From Magnetospirillum sp. 64-120 (lineage in GTDB: Bacteria; Pseudomonadota; Alphaproteobacteria; Rhodospirillales; Magnetospirillaceae), in assembly GCA_001898825.1 (NCBI GenBank), contig MKVK01000043.1, positions 62,001 to 126,000 on the forward strand: a stretch of 64,000 nt of DNA, written 5' to 3'. Made by a program: the position numbers and the translations under genes. Below are positions 12,975 to 21,481 of this stretch, piece by piece. The stretch's first letter is position 1; each line of letters begins with the position of its first letter. The notes beneath the pieces were generated by a model that had not been told where the DNA came from, made no database searches, and was given only the letters and a program-made list of their open reading frames with translations.

Positions 12975-15011
12975 CTATTCGGCAATGGCTGACGCCGCCA
13001 TCCCTTGCAGGAAACCGAAGACCTGGTCGGCGGGCATGGGCCGCGCGACCAGATAACCCTGGGCCTCGTCGCAATTGTGTGCGTCCAGCAGGGCGCGCTG
13101 GTCGTGGTCTTCGACCCCTTCGGCCACCACCTTCAGGTTCAGCGAATGGGCCAGGCCGACGATGGTGGACACCAGCATGGTGTCCCGCGAATCGGTGCCG
13201 ATGTCGCGCACGAAGGAACGGTCGATCTTGACCGATTCCACCGGCAGTTCCTTTAGATAGGACAACGACGAATAGCCGGTGCCGAAATCGTCGATGGCCA
13301 GGCTGACGCCCAATTGGGTCAGGCGTTCCAGGATTTGTGTCTGCCCCTTGCCCACTTCCATGGCGAAGCTTTCGGTGATTTCCAGCACCAAAAGATGGGG
13401 CGGCAGGCCGGTCTGGTCCAAGATGCCGGCGATCAGGGTGGGCAGGTCGGGGTTCTTCAGGTCCAGGCTGGACAGGTTGACCGCCATGGTCACCGAATGC
13501 CCCTGTTCCTGACATCGCACGCCCATGGCGCAAGCCTGTTCCAGCACCAGCAGGTCGATATGGGTGATCAGGCCCAATTCCTCGGCCAGGGGGATGAATT
13601 CCACCGGCGAGATCATGCCCAGGGTCGGATGGTTCCAGCGCACCAGCGCTTCGAAACCGGCGATGGAGCCGCCCTTCAGGCGTTGCTTGGGCTGGTAATG
13701 AACTTCGAAGCTGCGGTTCTCGATGGCGATGCGCAGCGCCCCTTCCAGTTCCAGGCGGTGTTCCTGGCGCCTTGTCATGTCGGCGGAATAGAACTTGAAC
13801 CGCCCCTTGCCCTCGGCCTTGGCCTGGTACATGGCGGTGTCGGCGTGCTTCAGCAGCATTTCGGCGTTGTCGCCGTCCTCGGGATACATGCTGATGCCGA
13901 TGCTGGAGCCGACGAACACCTCGCGCCCTTCCAGCAGGAACGACCCGGCCAGGGCGGCCAGCAACTTGTCGGCGACGACGACCACGTCGGCCGCGTCGTC
14001 GATGCGTTCCAAAACCAGGGCGAATTCATCGCCGCCCAGACGCGAGATGGTGTCGGACGACCGGGTGCACGATCTCAGGCGCCGCGCCACCTCGACCAGC
14101 AGGCTGTCGCCGGCGCGGTGGCCGATGGTGTCGTTGACCTTCTTGAAGCCGTCCAGGTCCAGGAACAGCACGGCGATGCGGCGGCGTTCGCGTCCGGCAT
14201 GGGTGACGGCGTGGTTCAGGCGGTCGCGGAACAGCACCCGGTTGGGCAGGTCGGTCAGCGGGTCGTAATGGGCCAGATGTTCAATGTGCTGCTGGCTTTC
14301 CACCTGGGCGGTGATGTCGGCGAAGCTGGCGACGTAATAGCGTGGTTTGCCGAGACCCGGCTCCCACAGGGCGGTGATGCTTTCGCGGGCGATGAAGATG
14401 GATCCGTCCTTGCGGCGATTCTTCAATTCGCCCTGCCAGGTGCCGGTTTCCAGCAGGCTGCGCCACATGTCGGCATAGAAGGCGTCGTCGTGGTGGAAGG
14501 ACCGCAGCACGTTGGCCTTGTGGCCCACCACTTCCTCGGCCTCGTAGCCGGTCAAAAGGGAAAACGCCGGGTTCACCCGCACGATGGTGCCGTCGCCAGT
14601 GGTCACCACCAACGCTTCCAAGGCGTTGTTGAAGACGTGGTTGGCCAGCCGGTTCTGCTTTTCCGCCCGTGCCTGAAAGCCCTGGCGCTGGGTCGCCTGA
14701 TGCGAGCCATAGACCAGACCGGCCATGCCCAAAGTCCACACCGCCACATGAACCAGCACCAGAACCGACAGGTGCCGGTTGATATATTCGCTCAGCACCG
14801 CGGCGGGTTGCGAGGTGTTGGCCAAGCCGGCGGCAAAGCTGTGTTGCCAGTCGATGTTCCACCACAACGACAAACCGGTCACCACCGACCACAACAGGGC
14901 AAGGGTCAGGGCTGTACGCATTGCCGTCGGCTGAATGGGGATGTCGATGGTCTTTGATTCTTGTTCTGTTTCCACGGCTTTAGTCGGATATGGCTCAGAC
15001 CTTTGCACCAT
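12975..15011 (-). CDS. PAS-GGDEF-EAL c-di-GMP turnover protein
   Basis: The 678-residue membrane protein has helices near 32-52 and 83-103 flanking a short periplasmic segment. A PAS domain follows (about 122-250, GTIVRVNPAFSLLTGY and GELKNRRKDGSIF), then a GGDEF domain (about 265-425) and an EAL domain (about 430-675). The GGDEF motif is intact (RLGGDEF). The EAL side also keeps its catalytic signature: FEALVRW, the AVNLSS asparagine, EITES, IDDFGTGYSSLSYL, KIDRSFV and EGVED. Either or both activities may work, and the net direction cannot be read from sequence. The PAS domain may bind a small ligand or cofactor. It is one of two c-di-GMP genes in the window. Confidence 0.93.
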   Translation of the reverse strand: MVQRSEPYPTKAVETEQESKTIDIPIQPTAMRTALTLALLWSVVTGLSLWWNIDWQHSFAAGLANTSQPAAVLSEYINRHLSVLVLVHVAVWTLGMAGLVYGSHQATQRQGFQARAEKQNRLANHVFNNALEALVVTTGDGTIVRVNPAFSLLTGYEAEEVVGHKANVLRSFHHDDAFYADMWRSLLETGTWQGELKNRRKDGSIFIARESITALWEPGLGKPRYYVASFADITAQVESQQHIEHLAHYDPLTDLPNRVLFRDRLNHAVTHAGRERRRIAVLFLDLDGFKKVNDTIGHRAGDSLLVEVARRLRSCTRSSDTISRLGGDEFALVLERIDDAADVVVVADKLLAALAGSFLLEGREVFVGSSIGISMYPEDGDNAEMLLKHADTAMYQAKAEGKGRFKFYSADMTRRQEHRLELEGALRIAIENRSFEVHYQPKQRLKGGSIAGFEALVRWNHPTLGMISPVEFIPLAEELGLITHIDLLVLEQACAMGVRCQEQGHSVTMAVNLSSLDLKNPDLPTLIAGILDQTGLPPHLLVLEITESFAMEVGKGQTQILERLTQLGVSLAIDDFGTGYSSLSYLKELPVESVKIDRSFVRDIGTDSRDTMLVSTIVGLAHSLNLKVVAEGVEDHDQRALLDAHNCDEAQGYLVARPMPADQVFGFLQGMAASAIAE

Positions 15012-15056
15012 ATCACCGCAGAAAATGTATGGGTAAGGAATAATGTTGCTTGAAAT

Positions 15057-15662
15057 TTACATCAATTCAAATTGTGCCACCGGGGCGAAGCTGATGCGGT
15101 GATGGGGGGTCGGACCCAGGCGGCGCAAAGCCTCTAGGTGCGCCTTGGTGCCATAGCCGGCGTTCTTGGCCCAGCCATAGCCGGGAAACTGGACGTCCAG
15201 ATCGCGCATTAATCTGTCGCGGTATTCCTTGGCCACCACCGAGGCGGCGGCGATGGACAGCGACTTGCCGTCGCCGCCGACGACGCAGGTGACCGGACAG
15301 GGCAGGGGTGGCGGCCGGTTGCCGTCCACCAAGGCGTGGTCGATGGCGCGGCCCAGTCCGGCGACGGCCCGTTGCATGGCCAGGAAGGTGGCCTTCAGGA
15401 TGTTCAGGCGGTCGATTTCGGCGACCGAGGCTTCGGCGATGGCGAAATGGCAATGGGCGCGGACCAGCTGGTCCAGGTGTTGCCGTTTGGCGGCGCTCAG
15501 CTTCTTGGAATCGTCCAGCCGTTCGGCCAGCTCCGCCGGCAGGGTGGCGGGGTCGATGATCACGGCGGCAGCGACCACCGGCCCGGCCAGCGGGCCGCGT
15601 CCCACCTCGTCGACGCCGACGACGATGCCGGTCAGCGATCGTTCCAAGGACAGGTCAGGCAT
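15057..15662 (-). CDS. rnhB: Ribonuclease HII
   Basis: The 201-residue enzyme cleaves RNA in RNA-DNA hybrids and removes misincorporated ribonucleotides. Conserved acidic residues are in [20 protein letters not shown] and in HALVDGN, and the C-terminal signature is [16 protein letters not shown] and [12 protein letters not shown]. The length is normal. AAGGAG precedes ATG 15662. The start overlaps the end of the upstream antiporter gene by eight bases, so the two are probably translationally coupled. Confidence 0.96.
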   Translation of the reverse strand: MPDLSLERSLTGIVVGVDEVGRGPLAGPVVAAAVIIDPATLPAELAERLDDSKKLSAAKRQHLDQLVRAHCHFAIAEASVAEIDRLNILKATFLAMQRAVAGLGRAIDHALVDGNRPPPLPCPVTCVVGGDGKSLSIAAASVVAKEYRDRLMRDLDVQFPGYGWAKNAGYGTKAHLEALRRLGPTPHHRISFAPVAQFELM

Positions 15663-16917
15663 CGGGGAGCTCCTTGCGGCGGCGGCGCATCAGGCGGGCG
15701 GCGATGCGGGCTTCGCGGACGAAGGCGTTGGACAGCACGTCGTGCAGGGTCTGGGCCCCGGTTTCCGCCACCGCGTGCAGACGGCGCATGGTCAGCAGCC
15801 ACAAGGGCGACAGCACCAAGGACAGCACGGTGACCGCCACCACCAGCTTGGTTTCCGATGCGGTGATCAATTTCGACGCCTTGCCCACTTCCGCCAGCAG
15901 GAACGAGAATTCGCCGATCTGCGCCAGGGCGACGCCGGCGACGAAGGACAGCTGCCAGTCGCGGCGCAGCAGGCGCAGGGCGCCGATGTTCAGCGCGGTC
16001 TTGAACAAGGTGACCATCAGCAGCAACGTCAGCACCTGGCCCAGGTTTTTCCAGATGAAGCCGAAATCCAGCAGCAGCCCGATGGACAGGAAGAACACCA
16101 TCAGCAACACGCTTTGCACCGGCTCGGCGCTTTTCAGGATGGTTTCGCGCTGGGTGGAATTGCCGATCACCACCCCGGCCAGAAAGGCGCCATAGGCCGG
16201 CGACAGGTCCATCAGACCGGAAAGCGCGGCGGCGCCGAAGCACCAGGCCAGCGCCGTCAACGGCCCTAATTCGCCGCTTTTCGCCAGTTTCGACGACACC
16301 GGCAGGCGCACCTGCTTTCTGACCAGCAGCCAGAACAGTCCGGCCAGGAACGCCACCGAGAACACCACCTTGGCCACATCCATGGGCATGATGCCCTGGC
16401 GTTCCAGGCTGCCCAGGAACAGCATCATGGGAACGACGGCCATGTCCTGGGCGATCAGGATGCCGATCACCGTGCGGCCCACCGGCTTGTTCAGGTCGCC
16501 GGAACTTTCCAGGATCTTGATGACCACGGCGGTGGACGACACGGCGATGGCGAAGCCCAGCACCATGGACAGGCCGAAGCTCCAGCCCAGCAGCGGGCGC
16601 AGCAGCAGGGCGGCGCCCACCGACCCGGCGATCTGGATCAGGGTGACCACCACGGCCACCTTCCAGCCTTGGATGAAGCGGCGCAGTTCCAGTTCGATGC
16701 CGATGACGAACAACAGCATCAGCACCCCGAACTCGGCCAGGGTGGACACCGCCTCGCGGTTGCTGACCAGCTTGAAGCCCGACGGACCCAGCACCACGCC
16801 GGCCAGGATGTATCCCAAGATGGCCGGTTGGCGCAGCCGCGTCATGATGACGCCGCAGGCAAGCGCGGCCAGGGCGACGATGGCGGCGGCGGTCAGGGCC
16901 GGGTGATGCAGTTCCAT
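15655..16917 (-). CDS. CPA2-family cation:proton antiporter
   Basis: The 420-residue inner-membrane protein has the 12 to 13 helices of a KefB/Na-H exchanger core. Typical family text includes [55 protein letters not shown] and [16 protein letters not shown]. The TrkA-N nucleotide-binding domain of full-length KefB/KefC is absent, and the protein ends in a short basic cytoplasmic tail. It should exchange K+ or Na+ for protons, but the ion is not fixed by the sequence. It overlaps rnhB at its 3' end. Confidence 0.85.
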   Translation of the reverse strand: MELHHPALTAAAIVALAALACGVIMTRLRQPAILGYILAGVVLGPSGFKLVSNREAVSTLAEFGVLMLLFVIGIELELRRFIQGWKVAVVVTLIQIAGSVGAALLLRPLLGWSFGLSMVLGFAIAVSSTAVVIKILESSGDLNKPVGRTVIGILIAQDMAVVPMMLFLGSLERQGIMPMDVAKVVFSVAFLAGLFWLLVRKQVRLPVSSKLAKSGELGPLTALAWCFGAAALSGLMDLSPAYGAFLAGVVIGNSTQRETILKSAEPVQSVLLMVFFLSIGLLLDFGFIWKNLGQVLTLLLMVTLFKTALNIGALRLLRRDWQLSFVAGVALAQIGEFSFLLAEVGKASKLITASETKLVVAVTVLSLVLSPLWLLTMRRLHAVAETGAQTLHDVLSNAFVREARIAARLMRRRRKELPDA

Positions 16918-16955
16918 GGGGGCGGTTTTAACACGAAGCTGATGGCGGGATTATG

Positions 16956-18509
16956 TCATTTCTCGGCGATTTCCGGGGCCAGCAGCACGTGGGCCATCAG
17001 GCGGTCCACCGGGCTGAAGTCGTCGGTCAGCATTGGTACGTCGGCATCGGCGATGGCCTGGCGCACCTGATCGCCGCGCAGGCGCAGCCAATGGCGGGGA
17101 AAAAACCGGCTGGAGCGGATGACCGGGGTGTCGCTGGCCCGGTCCGACGCCAGCACCAGATAGGTGACGCGCTCGCCCTGGGCCATTTCGTCGCCGTCCA
17201 CCCACACTTCCACGGCGGCGAAGTCGCGGGCCAGGGTCTTCAGCAGGGCGAACAGGAACAGCGGCTGTTGGCGGGCCTCGATGACGTTGATGGCGTAAAA
17301 GCCGCCGGGCTTCAGGCGGCCGGCGATTTCGCTGTGGAATTCGCGGGTCACCAGATGCGGCGGGATGCCGATGTCGTGGAAAGCGTCGCCGAACACCACG
17401 TCGAATTGCGGCTTTGCCGGCAGGGACTGCAGGGCGAGGCGGGCATCGCGATGGTCGATGACCAGCCCTTTGGTGTCCTTGTCCAGCCACAGCCGGTCCT
17501 GGGCGATCCTGGTCACCGCCGGGTCGATTTCCGCCACATGCAGGTGCGGGGCGGCGAAGCCCTGGCTCCAGGCGCGGGGCAGGGTGAAGGCGCCGCCGCC
17601 GATGAAGAACGCCGAGATGGAATCGCGTCCGAAGCGCCGCGCCGCCATCTCGTTGGAAAAATGCAGGTAGGACGAATGGAACAGTTGCGGTTCTTCCGCG
17701 TCGTTGATGCCGTGGCCCAGATGGTCCAGCACCAGGACCCGGCTTTCGCGGCCGCTTTCGGGGCCGAAATCTTCCACCCGCAGGCAGTAATAATCGCTTT
17801 CCACCGCGCATGGGCTGGCCAAGGCGCGCGGCGTCACCGCCAGCCCGCCGCCCAGCAGCGCCATCAACACGGCACAGGCCAAGGCGGCGCGCCGCTGTCC
17901 GGCCAGCATGGCCAGGGCCAGCACGGCATAAAGCCCGGTCACCGCCAGCACGGTGCCCACCGATCCGATCCAGGAAATGAACAGGTAGCCCGCCGACAGC
18001 GTCCCCAGGATCGAGCCTGCCGCCCCCAGGGCGTACATGCGCCCCAGCACCCGGCCGGTATGGGTGGGGTCGGCGTCCACCGCCAGTTTGGTCAGGATGG
18101 GCGAGACGATGCCGGCGAACAGCGACGGCAGCAGGAACAAAGCGGTGCTCAGGGTGACGATGCTGACCACCGGGTGCAGGCCGGCGGCCAGCAAGGGACC
18201 GGCGCCGAAGCGCAGCAGCGGAAGCGCTGCGGCCGAACCCAATGCGGCCAGGGTCAGGGCGGCGGCGGCGCGGCGATGGGCGGTGCGGGGTGGCCCGGCG
18301 CGTTCCGCCAGCCGGCCGCCGATCCAGTGGCCGATGGTCAGCCCGGCCAGCACCACCGAGATGATGGCGGTCCAGGTATAAAGGCTCATGCCCACATAGG
18401 GCGCCAACAGCCGGCCGGCGACGATTTCCAGCACCAGGGCGGCGGCCGAGGACAGGAACAGCACGGCGCCGTACAGGGGCGAAAGTATCGGACTGGTCTT
18501 TTCTTGCAT
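16956..18509 (-). CDS. Membrane-fused spermidine-synthase-like protein
   Basis: The roughly 517-residue protein joins about seven membrane helices (residues 10-235, beginning SPLYGAVLFLSSAAALVLEI) to a spermidine-synthase-type Rossmann domain (about 245-485). In the latter, FFIGGGAFTLPRAW forms the nucleotide loop, VAEIDPAVTRIA the acidic strand and VVFGDAFHDIGIPPHLVTREF the active-site region. Members of this family are usually named fused MFS/spermidine synthase, but polyamine synthesis is rarely shown. I prefer ATG 18509 to the TTG at 18515. No polyamine biosynthetic gene is adjacent, though a PotD-like binding protein lies 1 kb away on the other strand. Confidence 0.75.
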   Translation of the reverse strand: MQEKTSPILSPLYGAVLFLSSAAALVLEIVAGRLLAPYVGMSLYTWTAIISVVLAGLTIGHWIGGRLAERAGPPRTAHRRAAAALTLAALGSAAALPLLRFGAGPLLAAGLHPVVSIVTLSTALFLLPSLFAGIVSPILTKLAVDADPTHTGRVLGRMYALGAAGSILGTLSAGYLFISWIGSVGTVLAVTGLYAVLALAMLAGQRRAALACAVLMALLGGGLAVTPRALASPCAVESDYYCLRVEDFGPESGRESRVLVLDHLGHGINDAEEPQLFHSSYLHFSNEMAARRFGRDSISAFFIGGGAFTLPRAWSQGFAAPHLHVAEIDPAVTRIAQDRLWLDKDTKGLVIDHRDARLALQSLPAKPQFDVVFGDAFHDIGIPPHLVTREFHSEIAGRLKPGGFYAINVIEARQQPLFLFALLKTLARDFAAVEVWVDGDEMAQGERVTYLVLASDRASDTPVIRSSRFFPRHWLRLRGDQVRQAIADADVPMLTDDFSPVDRLMAHVLLAPEIAEK

Positions 18510-18564
18510 CGACAATTAAAAAACCAAGGAAAGCGGACGGAAAAGATTATATCATAAAGTCATC

Positions 18565-19026
18565 ATGAAGCGGCGAGGCGTCATGCGCATTGTTTTTCTT
18601 CTTTTGGCCGCCCTGTTGGCGGCGGCACCGATCCGGGCGGCTGAAACCCAGCTGGCCGAGCCTAAGCCCGGTTGGGACAACCCGCGCAAGCTGGTGCTGC
18701 AACTGACCGACGACAATCCCCGGCACGTCAACAATGTCCTGTACAATGCCATCAACGTCCAGAAATTCTATGGCCAGGACAACGTCAAGGTGGCGGTGGT
18801 CGCCTTTGGGCCGGGGGTGCGGGCGTTGTTGAAAAAGGAAAGCCCGGTGGCGGAACGGGTGGCGTCGCTCAGGGATTACGACGTCGAATTCGTCGCCTGC
18901 GGCAATACCTTGGAAACCATGGGGCGTTCGGCCGACGACCTGCTGCCGGGGGTGGCGGTGGTGGCTTTCGGCATTCCCGAGATCATGGAACGACACTTAA
19001 AGGGCTGGCTGGTGATCGCGCCCTAA
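18565..19026 (+). CDS. Periplasmic DsrE-like protein
   Basis: The 153-residue protein starts with a cleavable signal peptide (MRIVFLLLAALLAAAPIRA). A single DsrE/F-like domain follows (KLVLQLTDDNPRHVNNVL, VKVAVVAFGPGVRALL). One cysteine lies in VEFVACGNTLETMGR, at the position of the sulfur-carrying cysteine of DsrE proteins. Either ATG 18565 or ATG 18583 could start it. It heads a three-gene plus-strand cassette with a SoxW-like thioredoxin and a PotD-like protein that faces the sox operon. A role in handling periplasmic sulfane sulfur is a reasonable inference, not shown. Confidence 0.75.
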   Translation: MKRRGVMRIVFLLLAALLAAAPIRAAETQLAEPKPGWDNPRKLVLQLTDDNPRHVNNVLYNAINVQKFYGQDNVKVAVVAFGPGVRALLKKESPVAERVASLRDYDVEFVACGNTLETMGRSADDLLPGVAVVAFGIPEIMERHLKGWLVIAP

Positions 19027-19038
19027 GGGAGGGGAAGG

Positions 19039-19608
19039 ATGAAAGCTTGGATTTTGGCCGCTTGGGCGGTGCTGTTGATGCTGTCTTCTCCGGCCCTGGC
19101 TTATGAAGCCAAGCTGGGGGACGACGGGCTTTATCATCAGGACTGGTTCAACAATTCGTTCCTGGACCTGAAGGAAGACATGCTTGAGGCCACCAAGGCC
19201 GGCAAGCGCTTCGCCGTCATCTGGGAGCAAAAGGGCTGTCCCTATTGCCGTGACGTGCACACGGTCAACTTCGCCGACGACAAGCTGCGCGAATGGATCA
19301 AGGCCCGTTACAACATCCTGCAACTGAACCTGTGGGGCGACCGCGAGGTCACTGATTTCGATGGCCAAGTGCTGACCGAAAAGGAAATGGCCCGCAAGTA
19401 CCGCATCAATTTCACCCCTACCATTCAGTTTTTCCCCGAGACAGCGACGGAAACCCAGGGCAAAAAGGCTGAGGCGGTGGAAGTCGCCCGCATGCCCGGC
19501 TATTTCCGCAACTTCCATTTCCTGTCCATGTTCGAATACGTGTGGGAAAAGCGTTATGCCAAGGGTCAGGATTTCCAACGCTACATCCTGGAGAAAGCCA
19601 ACCAATAG
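19039..19608 (+). CDS. SoxW-like periplasmic thioredoxin
   Basis: The 189-residue exported protein has a signal peptide ending near SPALAYEA and a thioredoxin-fold domain with the redox motif GCPYCRD near residue 75. The cis-proline side is in NFTPTIQFFPE. GGGAGGGGAAGG directly upstream is an excellent ribosome site for ATG 19039. SoxW-type thioredoxins accompany sox clusters and are thought to receive electrons from the SoxV/CcdA membrane protein to keep the SoxYZ cysteine reduced. The matching CcdA-like gene lies 1.1 kb away on the opposite strand, which supports this role. Confidence 0.8.
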   Translation: MKAWILAAWAVLLMLSSPALAYEAKLGDDGLYHQDWFNNSFLDLKEDMLEATKAGKRFAVIWEQKGCPYCRDVHTVNFADDKLREWIKARYNILQLNLWGDREVTDFDGQVLTEKEMARKYRINFTPTIQFFPETATETQGKKAEAVEVARMPGYFRNFHFLSMFEYVWEKRYAKGQDFQRYILEKANQ

Positions 19609-20650
19609 ACGGCTTGGCGCGCTCGCCGGGCTGATGGCGGCGCTGCTTCTGACCTGGCCGGCCGCTGCCGTGGCCAATTCCTTGCGCGTCATCACCTGGG
19701 CGGGCTATCTGTCCCCCCAGGTGGTCGAGCGCTTCCAGCACGAAACCGGCGTCAGCGTCCAGGTGGACACGGTCACCAACTACACCGACATGGTGGCCCC
19801 CATCCTGGCCGGCGAAACCATTTATGACGTGGTGTTCCCCGGCGACTTCCAGGTTCCCGATCTGATCGCCCAAGGGCTTTTGGACCGGGTCGGCGTTGAC
19901 CGTTTGCCCAATTTCTGGAATGTCGAAGATGTCTGGCGCGGCCGGTCCTTCGACCCACGCAACGAATACACCGTCCCCCATGTGTGGGGGACCACCGCCT
20001 TCGCCGTCGACACCAACGTCTATGACGGGGACATCAGTTCCCTGCGCATCGTGTTCCAGCCGCCGCCCAGTTTGGCCAACCGCATGGCTTTGGTGGACAG
20101 CGGCTATGACATGATTCAGCTGACCCAGGTGTGGCTGCGTTTGCCGCGCTGCTCGACGGCGCCGCAGGACGTGGACAAGGTCCGCGACGTGTTGCTGCCG
20201 CTGTTGCGCCGGGTGCCGGTGGTCGCTTCCGACAAGATCGTCGACGGCATGGCCGAGGGCAAGTACGCCCTGGCGACCATGTGGAACGGCGACGCCCTGC
20301 AGGCCCGTAAAAAGCGGCCCAGCTTGCGTTACGCCAATCCGGTGGAAGGGGCGCTGGTGTGGTCCGACGTGCTGGCGGTGCCCAAGGGCGCCCCCAACCG
20401 GGCCAACGCCCTGGCCTTCCTGTCCTTCATGATGCGCCCCGAGATCGCCGCGGTGGAAAGCAATTTCAATGGCTACGCCAATATGATCCGCGGGGCGGAA
20501 TCCTTCATGGACCCGGTGCTGCTGAACGCGCCTGAAATCATCACGCCGCCGTCATCGGCGCTGGATTTCTTCACCCAATGCGGCAACGGCGCCGAAAGCC
20601 GTCAGGAAAAGCTGTGGGAGGAGTTGCTGCGCGAAACCGGGCATCGGTAG
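19556..20650 (+). CDS. PotD-like periplasmic solute-binding protein
   Basis: The protein (up to 364 residues) resembles spermidine/putrescine-binding proteins. It has a signal peptide (LMAALLLTWPAAAVANS), the opening SLRVITWAGYLSPQVVERF, then YDVVFPGDFQVPDLI and a C-terminal LAVPKGAPNRANALAFLSFM. ATG 19556 would overlap the thioredoxin gene by 53 bases; ATG 19634 would give a short signal peptide with no basic start. I keep 19556 with low certainty on the start. No ABC permease or ATPase lies beside it, so it may be an orphan binding protein or serve a distant transporter. The ligand is unknown. Confidence 0.72.
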   Translation: MPRVRISNATSWRKPTNRRLGALAGLMAALLLTWPAAAVANSLRVITWAGYLSPQVVERFQHETGVSVQVDTVTNYTDMVAPILAGETIYDVVFPGDFQVPDLIAQGLLDRVGVDRLPNFWNVEDVWRGRSFDPRNEYTVPHVWGTTAFAVDTNVYDGDISSLRIVFQPPPSLANRMALVDSGYDMIQLTQVWLRLPRCSTAPQDVDKVRDVLLPLLRRVPVVASDKIVDGMAEGKYALATMWNGDALQARKKRPSLRYANPVEGALVWSDVLAVPKGAPNRANALAFLSFMMRPEIAAVESNFNGYANMIRGAESFMDPVLLNAPEIITPPSSALDFFTQCGNGAESRQEKLWEELLRETGHR

Positions 20651-20662
20651 GGGGGCAACATC

Positions 20663-20744
20663 GTCATGCCCGCGCAGGCGGGCATCCAGAAGTCGCGGAA
20701 AAGCCGTCGGATCACCCCTGGATTCCCGCTTTCGCGGGAATGAC
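20663..20744. repeat. Intergenic inverted repeat between convergent genes
   Basis: GTCATGCCCGCGCAGGCGGG (from 20663) and the reverse-complement-like CCCGCTTTCGCGGGAATGAC (ending 20744) form two arms of about 27 bases. Each arm is itself a small palindrome. The element fills the gap between the PotD-like gene and the CcdA-like gene. Related GTCAT(G/T)CCCGCG palindromes are dispersed in many proteobacterial genomes, and the element could terminate transcription from both sides. Confidence 0.7.
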
Positions 20745-20752
20745 TGTTCTCC

Positions 20753-21481
20753 CTAGCCCACACCTTGAAAGGCCGGGACGTTCTGCAGCAGCCAGTTGCC
20801 GATCTCGTTCATGGAGCCGGTCAGGATCAGCAGGCCGGTGATGATCAGCAGGCTGCCGATGCTGATCTCGACCACGCGCATGTGGCGGCGGAACTTGCCC
20901 AGAAAGGCCATGAACGGACGGGCGGCGGCGGCGGCCAACAGGAAGGGCAGGCCCAATCCGGCGGCATAGGCGCCCAGCAGCAAGGTGCCGTGGGTGATGC
21001 CGTCGCCTCCGGCGGCCAGCATCAGGATGGTGGCCAGGATGGGGCCGACGCAGGGCGTCCAGCCGAAGGCGAAGGCCAGGCCCAGGACGAAGGCGCCGAT
21101 CAGTCCGGCGGGCTTTTGCTGAACATGGACGCGCTTTTCGAAATTCAAGAAGGCGATGCGCATCACCCCCATGTAATGCAGGCCGAAAACGATGATCACC
21201 ACACCGGCCGCCACCGACAGCCAGTGCATGTTGTCCATGATCAGATGGTTCAGCGCCGAGGCCGAGGCGCCCATGGCGATGAACACGGTGGAAAAACCGA
21301 AGACGAAAGCCAGGGCGGCGGGCAGCACGCTGCGCCGCGCCCTGGATTCGGTCAGCTGATCCATGCCGACCCCACCCAGGAAACACAAATAAGCGGGGAT
21401 CAGCGGCAGCACGCAAGGCGACAGGAAGCTCAGCGCCCCGGCCCCGAAGGCCCCCAGGAAACTGACGTCGAAACCGTTCAT
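20753..21481 (-). CDS. soxV: CcdA/SoxV-type thiol-reductant transporter
   Basis: The 242-residue protein has six membrane helices and the two conserved cysteine sites of the CcdA/DsbD family (SFLSPCVLPLIPAY and FGWTPCVGPILATI). These proteins pass electrons from cytoplasmic thioredoxin to periplasmic thiol proteins. Its start overlaps the soxB stop by four bases (ATGA), so it is the last gene of the sox operon. With the SoxW-like thioredoxin nearby, it probably keeps SoxYZ active. The name soxV rests on context, since sequence alone cannot separate SoxV from CcdA. Confidence 0.82.
   Translation of the reverse strand: MNGFDVSFLGAFGAGALSFLSPCVLPLIPAYLCFLGGVGMDQLTESRARRSVLPAALAFVFGFSTVFIAMGASASALNHLIMDNMHWLSVAAGVVIIVFGLHYMGVMRIAFLNFEKRVHVQQKPAGLIGAFVLGLAFAFGWTPCVGPILATILMLAAGGDGITHGTLLLGAYAAGLGLPFLLAAAAARPFMAFLGKFRRHMRVVEISIGSLLIITGLLILTGSMNEIGNWLLQNVPAFQGVG

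Noticed and set aside
13314-14957. A 547-codon plus-strand open frame opposite the GGDEF-EAL gene
   Set aside because: The minus-strand product has full catalytic motifs; the plus-strand frame has none.
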